NCBI GenBank assembly: GCA_050299335.1
Contig: JBNKVT010000010.1
Coordinates: 1-64,000 of the forward strand
Direction: 5' to 3'
Origin: JBNKVT01 sp050299335
Lineage (GTDB): Bacteria > Pseudomonadota > Alphaproteobacteria > Rhodobacterales > Rhodobacteraceae
Length of the DNA stretch: 64,000 nt
The first letter of the stretch is position 1, and each line of letters starts with the position of its first letter. The notes under the pieces were generated by a model. The model did no database searches and was not told the origin of the DNA. It worked only from the letters and a program-made list of their open reading frames with translations. Below are positions 36,702 to 46,873 of the stretch, piece by piece. The translations under genes were made by a program, and so were the position numbers.

Positions 36702-39515
36702 CTAGTGCGCCTCGGCCCAGGTCGCCCCGGTTCCGGCATCGACGCTGAGCGGGATATCGAGTTTCAGGGCAGGCATGGAGGCGTTTTCCATGACTTCGCG
36801 CACCTTTTCCGTCACTTCCTCGACGCTGTCCTTCGCGACCTCGAACAGCAATTCGTCGTGGACTTGCAGCAACATCTTCGCCGGCATCCCCTCGATGGCC
36901 GCCGGGACGCGGATCATCGCCCGGCGGATGATGTCGGCCGCCGAGCCCTGAATGGGCGCATTGATCGCTGCCCGCTTGGCGAATCCCGCATGCGGCCCCT
37001 TGGCGTTGATCTCGGGCGTGTGGATGCGGCGGCCATAAAGGGTCTTGACCCAGCCGTCGCGTTTCGCGTCCTCGACGGTCTTGTCCATGTATTCGCGGAT
37101 ACCCGGGAACCGTTCGAAATAGCGATCGATGAAGGCCTTGGCGTCCTCGCGCGGGATGCGGAGGTTGTTGGCGAGGCCAAAGGCCGAAATCCCGTAGATC
37201 ACCCCGAAATTGATCGCCTTGGCCTGGCGGCGGATCATCGGGTCCATGCCTTCGAGCGGCACGTTAAACATCTCGGACGCCGTCATCGCGTGGATGTCCA
37301 GCCCGTCATGGAAGGCCTGTTTCAGCTCGGCGATATCGGCGATATGGGCGAGAATGCGCAGCTCGATCTGGGAATAGTCGAGCGACACCAGCACGTTGCC
37401 CTCTTCCGCCACGAAGGCCTCGCGGATGCGGCGGCCTTCCTCGGTGCGGATGGGGATATTTTGCAGGTTGGGGTCGGTGGAGGCCAGACGCCCGGTGTTG
37501 GCCCCGGCAATGGAATAGGAGGTGTGAACCCGGCCCGTTTCGGGATTGATATGGGTCGGCAGGGCGTCGGTATAGGTGGATTTCAGTTTCGAAAGCTGCC
37601 GCCAGTCGAGGACGCGGGCGGGCAGGTCGTGGCCCTGTGCGGCCAGCGTCTCCAGAACATCCGCCCCGGTCGCATAGGCCCCGGTCTTGCCTTTCTTGCC
37701 ACCTTCGAGGCTCATCTGGTCGAAGAGGATCTCGCCCAGCTGTTTCGGCGAGCCGACATTGAATTTTCCTCCGGCCAGCCCGTAGATTTCATCCTCAAGC
37801 GCGGCCATTTTCTGCGCGAAGGCGTTGGACATACGGCTGAGGTGGTCGCGGTCGACCTTGATCCCGTGCATCTCCATTTCGGCCAGCACCGGGATCAGCG
37901 GGCGTTCGAGGGTTTCGTAGACGGTGGTGACGCGTTCGGCAGATAGCTGGGGCCCGAACATCTTCCACAGGCGCAGGGTGACATCGGCATCTTCGGCGGC
38001 ATAGGGGGTGGCGGTCTCGATGGGCACCTGGTCGAAGGTGATCTGGTTCTTGCCGGTGCCGAGAAGTGTTTTTATTTCAATGGGTTTGTGGTTGAGGTAA
38101 CGCTCGGAAAGCGCATCCATCCCGTGCCGGTGCAGCCCGGCATGGAGCGAATACGACTGCAGCATCGTGTCGGCGATAGGCGCAACCCGGACACCGTGAC
38201 GGGCGAAGATCTTCAGGTCGTATTTGATGTTCTGGCCGATCTTCAGGATGGCGTCGTCTTCGAGAACCGGCTTCAGGATAGCGAGCGCTTCGTCCACCGT
38301 CAGCTGCCCCGCGACCCGCTCCGCCGCGCCCAGAAGATCGCCCGAGCCGCTTTGATGCGCGACCGGGATATAGCAGGCCTCGCCGGGTTCGACCGACAGC
38401 GATATCCCTACGAGGTCGGCCTGCATTTCATCCAGCGATGTGGTCTCGGTATCGACCGCCACATAGCCGCGCTCGCGGATTTTCCCGACCCAGACCTCTA
38501 GGGCCGGACTGTCGCTGACCGTCTGGTAGCTCTCCGGCTTGATCTCGGCCAGAAGGGCCGAGCTATCGACCCCGCCTTCGCCCCCGGCAGCGGCAGGCGT
38601 GTCCTCGATCACCGGCGCCTCGACCCCCAGCTTCTCGGCGATGCGCTTGGTCAGCGTGCGGAATTCCATCTCGGCCAGAAACGCCATCAGCGCCTCGGGG
38701 TCCGGCTCGCGGACGTCGAGTGTTTCCAGCGGCTCCAGATCAGGCGTGTTCTGGTCCAGCGTCACCAATTGCCGCGACAGCCGGATCTGGTCGGCCTTCT
38801 CGATCAGCACCTCGCGGCGCTTGGGCTGCTTGATTTCTTCGGCGCGGGCCAGAAGCGTGTCGAGATCGCCATATTCCTGGATCAAAAGTGCCGCCGTCTT
38901 CACCCCGATCCCCGGCGCCCCCGGAATATTGTCGACCGAATCCCCCGCCAGGGCCTGCACGTCGATCACCCGATCCGGCCCGACCCCGAACTTGGCCTCG
39001 ACCTCCTCCACGCCGATGCGGTTGTTCTTCATCGCGTCGAACATCTCGACCCCGCCGCCGACCAGCTGCATCAGGTCCTTGTCCGAAGAAATGATCGTCA
39101 CCCGCCCCCCGGCCTCGCGCGCCTGCCGCGCATAGGTGGCGATGATGTCGTCGGCCTCGTAGCCTTCCTTCTCGATACAGGCGATGTTGAAGGCGCGGGT
39201 GGCCTCGCGGGTCAGCGGCATCTGTGGTCGCAGATCCTCGGGCATCTCGTCGCGATTGGCCTTGTAGAGATCGTAAAGGTCGTTGCGGAACGTGTGCGAG
39301 CCCTTGTCGAAGACCACCGCGACATGGGTGGGCGCGTCCGGCCCCTTGTTGTCCTCGACCATCTTGAAGATCATGTTGCAAAAGCCCGACACCGCGCCAA
39401 TCGGCAGCCCGTCGGATTTGCGCGTCAAGGGTGGCAGCGCGTGGAAGGCGCGGAAGATGAAGGCCGAACCGTCGATCAGGTGCAGATGGTGGCCCTTGCC
39501 GAATGCGTTGCCCAT
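36702..39515 (-). CDS. polA: DNA polymerase I
   Basis: A 937-residue three-domain enzyme. The 5'-3' exonuclease domain starts HLHLIDGSAFIFRAFHALPP and has SSDKDLMQL. The 3'-5' exonuclease domain has VAVDTETTSLDEM (the DxE motif is intact). The polymerase motifs are A (SLDYSQIELRILAHI), B (RRQAKAINFGVIYGISAFG) and C (LQVHDELLFEV). It fills gaps and removes RNA primers in replication and repair. The ATG at 39515 is preceded by AAGGGAGA. The 3' end abuts the XRE-cupin gene. Confidence 0.97.
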   Translation of the reverse strand: MGNAFGKGHHLHLIDGSAFIFRAFHALPPLTRKSDGLPIGAVSGFCNMIFKMVEDNKGPDAPTHVAVVFDKGSHTFRNDLYDLYKANRDEMPEDLRPQMPLTREATRAFNIACIEKEGYEADDIIATYARQAREAGGRVTIISSDKDLMQLVGGGVEMFDAMKNNRIGVEEVEAKFGVGPDRVIDVQALAGDSVDNIPGAPGIGVKTAALLIQEYGDLDTLLARAEEIKQPKRREVLIEKADQIRLSRQLVTLDQNTPDLEPLETLDVREPDPEALMAFLAEMEFRTLTKRIAEKLGVEAPVIEDTPAAAGGEGGVDSSALLAEIKPESYQTVSDSPALEVWVGKIRERGYVAVDTETTSLDEMQADLVGISLSVEPGEACYIPVAHQSGSGDLLGAAERVAGQLTVDEALAILKPVLEDDAILKIGQNIKYDLKIFARHGVRVAPIADTMLQSYSLHAGLHRHGMDALSERYLNHKPIEIKTLLGTGKNQITFDQVPIETATPYAAEDADVTLRLWKMFGPQLSAERVTTVYETLERPLIPVLAEMEMHGIKVDRDHLSRMSNAFAQKMAALEDEIYGLAGGKFNVGSPKQLGEILFDQMSLEGGKKGKTGAYATGADVLETLAAQGHDLPARVLDWRQLSKLKSTYTDALPTHINPETGRVHTSYSIAGANTGRLASTDPNLQNIPIRTEEGRRIREAFVAEEGNVLVSLDYSQIELRILAHIADIAELKQAFHDGLDIHAMTASEMFNVPLEGMDPMIRRQAKAINFGVIYGISAFGLANNLRIPREDAKAFIDRYFERFPGIREYMDKTVEDAKRDGWVKTLYGRRIHTPEINAKGPHAGFAKRAAINAPIQGSAADIIRRAMIRVPAAIEGMPAKMLLQVHDELLFEVAKDSVEEVTEKVREVMENASMPALKLDIPLSVDAGTGATWAEAH

Positions 39516-39591
39516 GCGAATCTCCCTTTGGCTCTTTATCGCCGAGTGCTATCCCCTTGGCCATCCCAACTTGGCCGTATGCGAGGGGCTC

Positions 39592-40398
39592 ATGACACAG
39601 GACGACATCATCCGCGTCTCGACCGAAGCCCTGGCCGGGCAACCGGGCCTGAAGGCGCTGTTCCTGGGCGGCAGTTTCGGGGCAGGGCTGACGGACGCGT
39701 TCTCCGATGTCGATCTGGTTGCGGTCGTGGAGCCGGAGGCGGCCGAGGCGCTGGCCTCGCACTGGACTGGGGCCGTGGGAAAGATCGATCCGGTGGTGCA
39801 CGAGATGCGGCGGCCGGCCGGTGTGCTGTTGGTCAATCTGGTCACCGAAAGCTGGCAAAGGGCCGATCTGCACCTGCGGGCGTCCATGAACGGGTCGGGC
39901 TACGGCCAGGACGGGCTGCGGGTGCTGTTCGATCCCGATGGACTTCACGCGACGCTGCCCGCCACCGAACCGGCGCGCGACCCCAAGGCGCGGCTGGAGG
40001 CGATCGTGCGCGAGTTCCTGCGCATCCTCGGGCTGACCGCGGTCGGACTGGGGCGGGGCGAACTGGTGGTGACGGCGAGCGGTGTCTTCCACTTGCAAAG
40101 CCAGCTGATCGCGTTGTTCGCTCTCAGGACCGGGGGGGCCTATCAGGGGGGTGCGCTGCATCTGTCGCGTCTGGTGAGTGCCGAGCAGTTGCAGGTCCTG
40201 GCCGGGCTGCCCGCGCCCGTCGCCGAGCGCGAGGCGGTCATCGTGGCCAATCTTGCCTATGCGCGGGCCTTCCTGCCCGAAGCGCGGGCGTTTGCCACAG
40301 AGATCGGCGCGGCCTGGCCCGGGGCCTTAGCCGATGCCACGTTCCGGGCGCTGGCCGAACGGGTCGATCCGAGGTTTGGGGAGCTGGCAGGGTTTTGA
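39592..40398 (+). CDS. Nucleotidyltransferase domain protein
   Basis: A 268-residue protein with the minimal nucleotidyltransferase signature GGSFGAGLTDAFSDVDL (GS-x9-DxD) near residue 24; the Asp pair would bind Mg-NTP. The C-terminal part is helical, as in aminoglycoside adenylyltransferase-like proteins. The substrate is unknown; no antibiotic link can be drawn from sequence alone. The ATG at 39592 has GAGGGG just upstream. It is divergent from polA. Confidence 0.78.
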   Translation: MTQDDIIRVSTEALAGQPGLKALFLGGSFGAGLTDAFSDVDLVAVVEPEAAEALASHWTGAVGKIDPVVHEMRRPAGVLLVNLVTESWQRADLHLRASMNGSGYGQDGLRVLFDPDGLHATLPATEPARDPKARLEAIVREFLRILGLTAVGLGRGELVVTASGVFHLQSQLIALFALRTGGAYQGGALHLSRLVSAEQLQVLAGLPAPVAEREAVIVANLAYARAFLPEARAFATEIGAAWPGALADATFRALAERVDPRFGELAGF

Positions 40399-40405
40399 GG
40401 GGCGC

Positions 40406-40585
40406 TCAGTGCGCGTCGTCGTGGGTGCCGGGCTTGAGGACGAATTTCTTGTCGCAATAGCCGCACTCGACATAGCCGACCTTGGGATCGATCTGCAGCC
40501 AGACGCGGGGATGGCCGAGGGCGCCGCCGTCGCAGGCGATGCGGGTCTTCGTCACTTCTTCGGTTTCGGGGGCTTCGATGGTCAT
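40406..40585 (-). CDS. Zinc-finger domain protein (NDUFS6-like)
   Basis: A 59-residue protein, MTIEAPETEEVTKTRIACDG start. The core IACDGGALGHPRVWLQIDP and VECGYCDKKFVL carries Cys, His, Cys and Cys ligands in the pattern of the small NDUFS6/zf-CHCC family. In mitochondria the homologue belongs to complex I; in alphaproteobacteria it is often a standalone small gene. It ends eight bases from the convergent nucleotidyltransferase stop. Confidence 0.85.
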   Translation of the reverse strand: MTIEAPETEEVTKTRIACDGGALGHPRVWLQIDPKVGYVECGYCDKKFVLKPGTHDDAH

Positions 40586-40663
40586 GGAGCTTGTCCGTTT
40601 GCCTATGCTTGAGCGCCATGATAGCGATCCGGGCCCGGGCGGCAAGATGTGAGCGAGGACCTG

Positions 40664-41596
<933 letters not shown>

Positions 41597-41599
41597 GGG

Positions 41600-42430
41600 T
41601 CAGCCGGATAGTCTGAAACGGGTGATGCGGGTGAGCCCGAGGCTGCGGAGGGCGGCGGCGGCCTCGGCCCTTGCACCGGTGCCAGGGGCAAAGAGCAACG
41701 CGCGGGCCGAGCCGGTATGGGCGATGGCAAGGCCGATGGCCCCGGTACGGGCGGCGATCCGCTCGAGCGGATCGAGCGGGGCGAGGTCCCTGAGGGCCAC
41801 GGTGCGGCGGGCGGATTCCGTGGCGAGGGCGGCGAGCGCCCCGGGGGTGGTGGCTTCCGGCCAGGCCGCCGCGAGATCGGCGATATCGGGGAAACGGCTG
41901 TCGGCGGGATCGGTGACGCAGGGCGGACCGAATAGGCCGCCGACTATGTCGAGCGGGAGCGGCGCCGGCAGGGGGGCGAGGCTGCGTCCCTCGCGCGATG
42001 CCCAGAGATGGCGGGCCGGGTGGGCCAGCATCAGGGGGTCGGTGGCGCCCTCGATGGCGGTGAGGCGGGCGGCGAGGGTTTCGGGCGGGACCTCGGAAAG
42101 ACCGTGGAGCCGGGCGAGGCCGAGAAGTGTGGCGGTTGAAATGCCGAGACCGGCGCCGGGCGGGGCATGGCAGGTGATCGTGGTGCGACCGCGAAGCGGT
42201 GTGCGGGCCTGCCGCAGCAAGGCACGGATCAGGCGGGGAGGAACCGGGCACTGGCCGGAGGCGACATGCAGCGCGAAGGGGGCATTGGGGACATGGGCGA
42301 CGCTGACGACAGGATCGGGGCAGGGCAGGGTGACCAGCGCCACGGGGCCGGAGGGGCCGAGGCGACCCTGGAGGAGTTCTCCGAAATGGCCGGGAACCGC
42401 GAGGGACCGTGTGTTTCGGGCGCTGATCAT
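41600..42430 (-). CDS. GHMP kinase family protein (PduX-like)
   Basis: A product of about 276 residues. The N-terminus SLAVPGHFGELLQGRLG and the phosphate-binding motif PPGAGLGISTATLLGLARL are the GHMP pattern. The closest functional type I can suggest is PduX-like L-threonine kinase, used in cobalamin side-chain synthesis, but this is not certain. The start at 42430 is chosen; an in-frame ATG at 42466 adds 12 residues. It is convergent with the ABC ATPase, four bases apart. Confidence 0.72.
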   Translation of the reverse strand: MISARNTRSLAVPGHFGELLQGRLGPSGPVALVTLPCPDPVVSVAHVPNAPFALHVASGQCPVPPRLIRALLRQARTPLRGRTTITCHAPPGAGLGISTATLLGLARLHGLSEVPPETLAARLTAIEGATDPLMLAHPARHLWASREGRSLAPLPAPLPLDIVGGLFGPPCVTDPADSRFPDIADLAAAWPEATTPGALAALATESARRTVALRDLAPLDPLERIAARTGAIGLAIAHTGSARALLFAPGTGARAEAAAALRSLGLTRITRFRLSG

Positions 42431-42502
42431 GGGCTCACTACACCTTTGCGGGGCGAGGGTGTACATGAGCGGACGGCAGGGACAAGGCGCGAAGGGGGTG
42501 GC

Positions 42503-43381
42503 ATGGATGTAAACCTGGTGATTCTGGGATTTGGCTATGTCGCCAGGGCGCTGGTGCAGCATCTGGGCGACGGGGCCGAGATCACAGCCATTGTGCGGAC
42601 CCGGCGGGAAGAGGAGGAGGCGGCGTTTCCCGGCATGCGGTTTCTCGACTGGTCCGAAGATGCGTCGGGGGATGCAGTCGCCGAGGTACTGGGACGGGCC
42701 AGCCATATCGTCTCGTCGGTGCCACCGGGCAAGGAAGGCGACGCGGCGCGAGAGCTTCTGGACCGGTTCCTGCCCGATCCGGTCCCGGCGCTGCGCTGGC
42801 TGGCGCTTCTGGGAACGACCGGGCCCTATGGCGACCGGGGCGGGGCCTGGGTGGACGAGACGGCGGAGATCTCGCCCGATCATGTGCGCGCCTCGCTGAG
42901 GGCGCGGCAGGAGCGGGACTGGCTGAGGCGGATGGACGGGCGGGGCTGGCCGGTGCATGTCTTCCGGCTGAGCGGGATCTATGGACCGGGACGCTCGGCG
43001 CTCGACCGGGTGCGCAAGGGGACGGCGCGGCGGATCGTGAAGGACGGCCAGGTCTTCTCGCGCATCCATGTGGAGGATATCGCCCGGGTGCTGGCCGCCT
43101 CCATGGCCCGGCCAATTCCGGGGGCGATCTACAATGTCGCTGATGACCGCCCGGCCCCGCCGCAGGACGTGATCGCCTTCGCTGCGACCCTGCTCGGCCT
43201 GCCGGTGCCCCCGGAAGAGCCCTTCGAGACGGCGGAAATGACCCCGATGGCGCGGAGTTTCTATGCCGATAACCGCCGGGTCTCGAACCGCAGGATCAAG
43301 GAGGAGCTTGGGGTCAGGCTCGCCTATCCGGACTATGAGGCGGGACTACGTGCCATTCTGGCCACGCAAGGCAAGGGCTGA
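42503..43381 (+). CDS. NAD-dependent epimerase/dehydratase-like protein (atypical SDR)
   Basis: A 292-residue protein with an N-terminal Rossmann motif VILGFGYVARALVQHL (GxGxxxR type) and an SDR core with LLGTTGPYGDRGG, VFRLSGIYGPGRSALDRV and VFSRIHVEDIARVLAASMA. It resembles the YeeZ-like atypical SDR group of unknown function. The ATG at 42503 has GGGGGTG upstream. The stop overlaps an unused in-frame ATG at 43381. Confidence 0.82.
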   Translation: MDVNLVILGFGYVARALVQHLGDGAEITAIVRTRREEEEAAFPGMRFLDWSEDASGDAVAEVLGRASHIVSSVPPGKEGDAARELLDRFLPDPVPALRWLALLGTTGPYGDRGGAWVDETAEISPDHVRASLRARQERDWLRRMDGRGWPVHVFRLSGIYGPGRSALDRVRKGTARRIVKDGQVFSRIHVEDIARVLAASMARPIPGAIYNVADDRPAPPQDVIAFAATLLGLPVPPEEPFETAEMTPMARSFYADNRRVSNRRIKEELGVRLAYPDYEAGLRAILATQGKG

Positions 43382-43485
43382 TGGTTTCGCGCCGGGACGG
43401 CTTGCGTGCCGGGGCGCTTTCGGTATTGTCGCCGGGCAGCGACAGAACGGGTGCGGATACGCGCCGGGACCAGAGGGGCAAGAGG

Positions 43486-45615
43486 GTGAGACCGCGAGTA
43501 ATCGGCATGGGGCGTCACAAGTGTCTCGGAGGGCTGGCCCTGATGATGGTCTCGGCCGCACTCGCCGGCAGTGCCACGGCCCAGGACCGCAATCCGGGCT
43601 TCAACCTCTACGGCAATACCGGGCTGATCGACATGCCTTCGGGGCGGATGCAGCCTGACGGGCAGATCACCTGGAACATGGGCTATGCCGGCGGCACAAG
43701 GCGCGGGTCGATCAATTTCCAGATCCTGCCGAGGCTGGCGGGCACGGTGCGCTATTCCTCGATCAAGGATTTAGGCGGACCGGGGGACGATGCCGATGAC
43801 CGGGGCTTTGACCTGCATTTCCAGGTCCTGAAGGAAACCGACTGGCTGCCGGATGTCACCATCGGTATCCACGACCTGACCGGCACCTCGCCCTATGGCG
43901 CGGAATATATCGCCGCCACCAAGTCCATCACCCCGGATTTCCGCATCACTGCCGGGCTCGGCTGGGGGCGGCTCGGGACCTATCAGGGCTTTTCGCTCGA
44001 CGGGTCGGACAGCCGACCGGACCAGACCGATCCCAGCGGGCAGTTGCAGCTCGCTACCTTCTTTCGCGGCGAGGCGGCCCCCTTTGCCGGGATCGAATGG
44101 CAGACCCCGATCGACAAGCTGAGCCTGCAGGCGGAGTATTCCTCGGACGACTACGCGCGCGAAGAGGCCACTGGCCAGATCGAGCGCAGCTCGCCGTTCA
44201 ATTTCGGCCTGACCTACCGGCCCTGGCGGGCGGTGCATCTGAAGGCCTTCTACATGCACGGGTCCGAGGTCGGCGTGCAGGTCACGCTGTCCGGCAACCC
44301 CTTCGAGCCGATAGCCCCTCAGGATCTCGGTACCGGTCCGGCGCCGATCAATCCCCGGCCTCAGGCGCTCAGGGACGCAACGGGCTGGGCGAAGAGCGGC
44401 GAGAATCGCGACAAGCTGCGCAAGGCCCTGGCCGAGGCGCTGGCGGCGGACGGGATCGGGATCGAGCAGCTCGCCATCACCGACCGCCGGGTCGATATCT
44501 ACATCAACAACGGTCGCACGCGACGCGAACCGAAGGCCATCGGGCGCACCGCGCGGCTGCTGGCCGTCGCCATGCCGCCCTCGGTGGAGGTCTTCCGGAT
44601 TACCCTGGTGCAAGGCGGGCTGCCGACCACGACGGTCGAGATCCGGCGCGACGATATCGAGGATCTGGTCGAGACCCCCGATGCCGGGATCGCGATGTGG
44701 CAGCGGGTGATGCTGAGCGACGCGGCGGCCTCCATCGACAGCGACACGGTCTGGGAACGCGATATCGGCCAGCGCTTCATCTGGTCCTTCAACCCGCGCA
44801 TTCCCTTCAGCCTCTTCGATCCGAACGAGCCGATCCGGGCCGATGCGTCGCTCAATCTCGGTGCCTCCTACCGGCTGACCAAGCATCTGAACCTGTCGGG
44901 TTCGGTCAACCGCTGGGTCGTCGGCACCGAGCAGAAGGAGACAAGCACCTCCACCAGTCCGCTGCCCCATGTGCGCAGCGACAGTTCGCTCTACTATTCG
45001 GGCCGCGATATCAAGCTGAACAATCTCGATCTGGAATATGTCACCAAGCTCACCCCGACCACCTATGGCAGGGTCACGGTGGGTCTTCTGGAACGGATGT
45101 TCGGCGGGGTGAGCGGCGAGGTCCTCTGGGCGCCGACGCGCCAGAACTGGGCGCTCGGGGCAGAACTGAACTACGTCAAGCAGCGCGATCCGTTCACCCC
45201 CTTCGGCTTCGAGGATTACGAGACCGCCACCGGCCATGCCTCGGTCTACTGGGATACCGGCTATAGCGGGATCGAGGCGCAGGTGGATGTCGGGCGCTAT
45301 CTTGCCGGGGACTGGGGGGCAACCGTGACCCTTGGACGGCGCTTCACCAATGGCTGGGAGGTCAGCGCCTATGTGACCCGCACCGATGTCTCGGTCGAGG
45401 ATTTCGGCAAGGGCTCCTATTCGAAGGGCGTCAACCTGACCATGCCGCTCCGCTGGGGCCTGCCTTACGAGAGCAAATCCCAAGCCTCGATCAATCTCGG
45501 CTCGATCTCGTCGGATGGCGGATCGCGGCTCCGGGTCGGCGGGCGGCTCTATGACCGTATCCGCGATCTCGACGAGCAGAGCCTCTACGAAGACTGGAGC
45601 ACCTTCTGGCAATGA
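43486..45615 (+). CDS. yjbH: YjbH domain outer-membrane-type protein
   Basis: A product of about 709 residues. The signal peptide (GGLALMMVSAALAGSATAQD) is followed by NPGFNLYGNTGLIDMPSGRM, the opening of YjbH proteins. The body has many alternating beta segments consistent with a barrel-like outer-membrane lipoprotein partner of exopolysaccharide export. It overlaps yjbF by four bases (ATGA at 45612). Start: GTG at 43486 with GAGGGG eight bases upstream; ATG at 43507 gives a shorter signal. In E. coli yjbEFGH are linked to extracellular polysaccharide; yjbE and yjbG are not seen here. Confidence 0.85.
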   Translation: MRPRVIGMGRHKCLGGLALMMVSAALAGSATAQDRNPGFNLYGNTGLIDMPSGRMQPDGQITWNMGYAGGTRRGSINFQILPRLAGTVRYSSIKDLGGPGDDADDRGFDLHFQVLKETDWLPDVTIGIHDLTGTSPYGAEYIAATKSITPDFRITAGLGWGRLGTYQGFSLDGSDSRPDQTDPSGQLQLATFFRGEAAPFAGIEWQTPIDKLSLQAEYSSDDYAREEATGQIERSSPFNFGLTYRPWRAVHLKAFYMHGSEVGVQVTLSGNPFEPIAPQDLGTGPAPINPRPQALRDATGWAKSGENRDKLRKALAEALAADGIGIEQLAITDRRVDIYINNGRTRREPKAIGRTARLLAVAMPPSVEVFRITLVQGGLPTTTVEIRRDDIEDLVETPDAGIAMWQRVMLSDAAASIDSDTVWERDIGQRFIWSFNPRIPFSLFDPNEPIRADASLNLGASYRLTKHLNLSGSVNRWVVGTEQKETSTSTSPLPHVRSDSSLYYSGRDIKLNNLDLEYVTKLTPTTYGRVTVGLLERMFGGVSGEVLWAPTRQNWALGAELNYVKQRDPFTPFGFEDYETATGHASVYWDTGYSGIEAQVDVGRYLAGDWGATVTLGRRFTNGWEVSAYVTRTDVSVEDFGKGSYSKGVNLTMPLRWGLPYESKSQASINLGSISSDGGSRLRVGGRLYDRIRDLDEQSLYEDWSTFWQ

Positions 45616-46325
45616 GACACGCAGCGGCATTTCTGACGCTCTGCCTGGCCTTGGGCGCCTGCGGCTCGGGCGGGATCAACCCGATCGTCAAGGATAGTTT
45701 CCAGCGGTTGAACCCGTTCGGCGGCAGCACGGAAGCGGCGGGCGACGCACCGGCCCGCCCGCCGACGCGGCTGACCCGCGCGGCGGTAGAGCGGTCGGGC
45801 GTGGCGATGATCCGGGCGAGCCTGCTGTCGGAAGAGGGCAAGTTCCTTTTCGCCGGGGTGGCGCTCAATGACGGCCGTGTCACCTTCTCGACCCAGGCGC
45901 AGCAGCAAATCACCCTGCAGGGCACGCGGATCACCGGCACGCGCGGACTGGGCTATGACCTGCTGGCGCATCAGACCGAAGGCCGCGACCCGCTGGTCAC
46001 GCCCACCCCACCCGATAGCTGGCCGACGCGGATCACCAGGGTCTACACCCTGCCCGGCGGCGACAGCCCCGAGGGCAGGCAGCTGGTCTTCGACTGCACG
46101 ATCACCCGCGAGGGTCCGGCGTCGCTGACCATCGTGGAGCGCGCCCATCGCGGTATCCAGTTCTCCGAGACCTGCAAGGGCACCGGACCCGAGACGGGGC
46201 AGGAGATCGAGAACCTCTATCTGGCCGATGCCCGCACCGGCTTCGTCTGGCGCTCGATCCAGTGGATCGGCCCGCGCATGGGCAATGTCGATCTGGAGAT
46301 CATCGAGCCCTATACCGGGCGTTAG
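45612..46325 (+). CDS. yjbF: YjbF family lipoprotein
   Basis: A 237-residue lipoprotein (MRHAAAFLTLCLALGACGSG; lipobox LGAC). The mature part has IRASLLSEEGKFLFAGVALNDG, TGTRGLGYDLLAHQT, RVYTLPGG, and ends IQWIGPRMGNVDLEIIEPYTG. This matches YjbF (GfcB-like) proteins, which work with YjbH in exopolysaccharide production. It is coupled to yjbH. A long intergenic region with a dispersed repeat follows. Confidence 0.87.
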   Translation: MRHAAAFLTLCLALGACGSGGINPIVKDSFQRLNPFGGSTEAAGDAPARPPTRLTRAAVERSGVAMIRASLLSEEGKFLFAGVALNDGRVTFSTQAQQQITLQGTRITGTRGLGYDLLAHQTEGRDPLVTPTPPDSWPTRITRVYTLPGGDSPEGRQLVFDCTITREGPASLTIVERAHRGIQFSETCKGTGPETGQEIENLYLADARTGFVWRSIQWIGPRMGNVDLEIIEPYTGR

Positions 46326-46509
46326 GACCGGCCCGGTTTTCCCGGAACCGGTGCCCTTCTCCCGCTTTGCCCGTCAGGCCCGGACCGCCCCCCTGCCTCT
46401 GTCAGGGGCAAGCAATCGTATATGCCTGCTTCAAACCAGCCAACCGGACGAGCGTCTCACACGCGCTCGCCGCCAATCTCGCCCACCTAAACCCCCGCAA
46501 CCCCCATCC

Positions 46510-46632
46510 CACGCCGCTCCACCCTTGCACGGTGCGACCAGCACCGGGCCGCTATGATGTGACTGCGCCATAAAGTGGTCCGCAGAGGGTCCTGGAAAGC
46601 GCCCACCCGAGGGCGGCCTTGGCCTTCATCTC
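46510..46632 (+). repeat. Dispersed intergenic repeat, copy A
   Basis: This element lies in the 548-bp gap 46326-46873, which holds no credible gene. The segment 46527-46550 is identical to 53219-53242 (inverted), and 46559-46589 is identical to 53125-53155 (inverted, 31 nt). The tail GCCCACCCGAGGGCGG at 46601-46616 recurs at 57583-57598. In copy A the two blocks are 8 nt apart; in copy B about 63 nt separate them. Confidence 0.8.
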
Positions 46633-46873
46633 GGAGCTCGGGTATCGAGAGGTCGGTATCAGGAATGGCCGGAGCAAGGTGTGATCGGAGAATTGAATCT
46701 CCGGTCTGGTTGGCAGGTTCGAGAATGCCAGATGCGACCTCCCTCCCGTCAGGGGTGGGGGTGAATGTTTAGGTCACAAACGGAGGGGCACCGGGTCCAG
46801 TTCACGGGTTATGGCGACGCTGGGTTGCGCTGGGCGGGTGCCCTGCAACCCCCGAGGTCGCCATGCGGATGAC

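Noticed and set aside
39592..40398. Aminoglycoside resistance gene
   Set aside because: Only the generic nucleotidyltransferase signature is present; no specific resistance family residues could be recognised.
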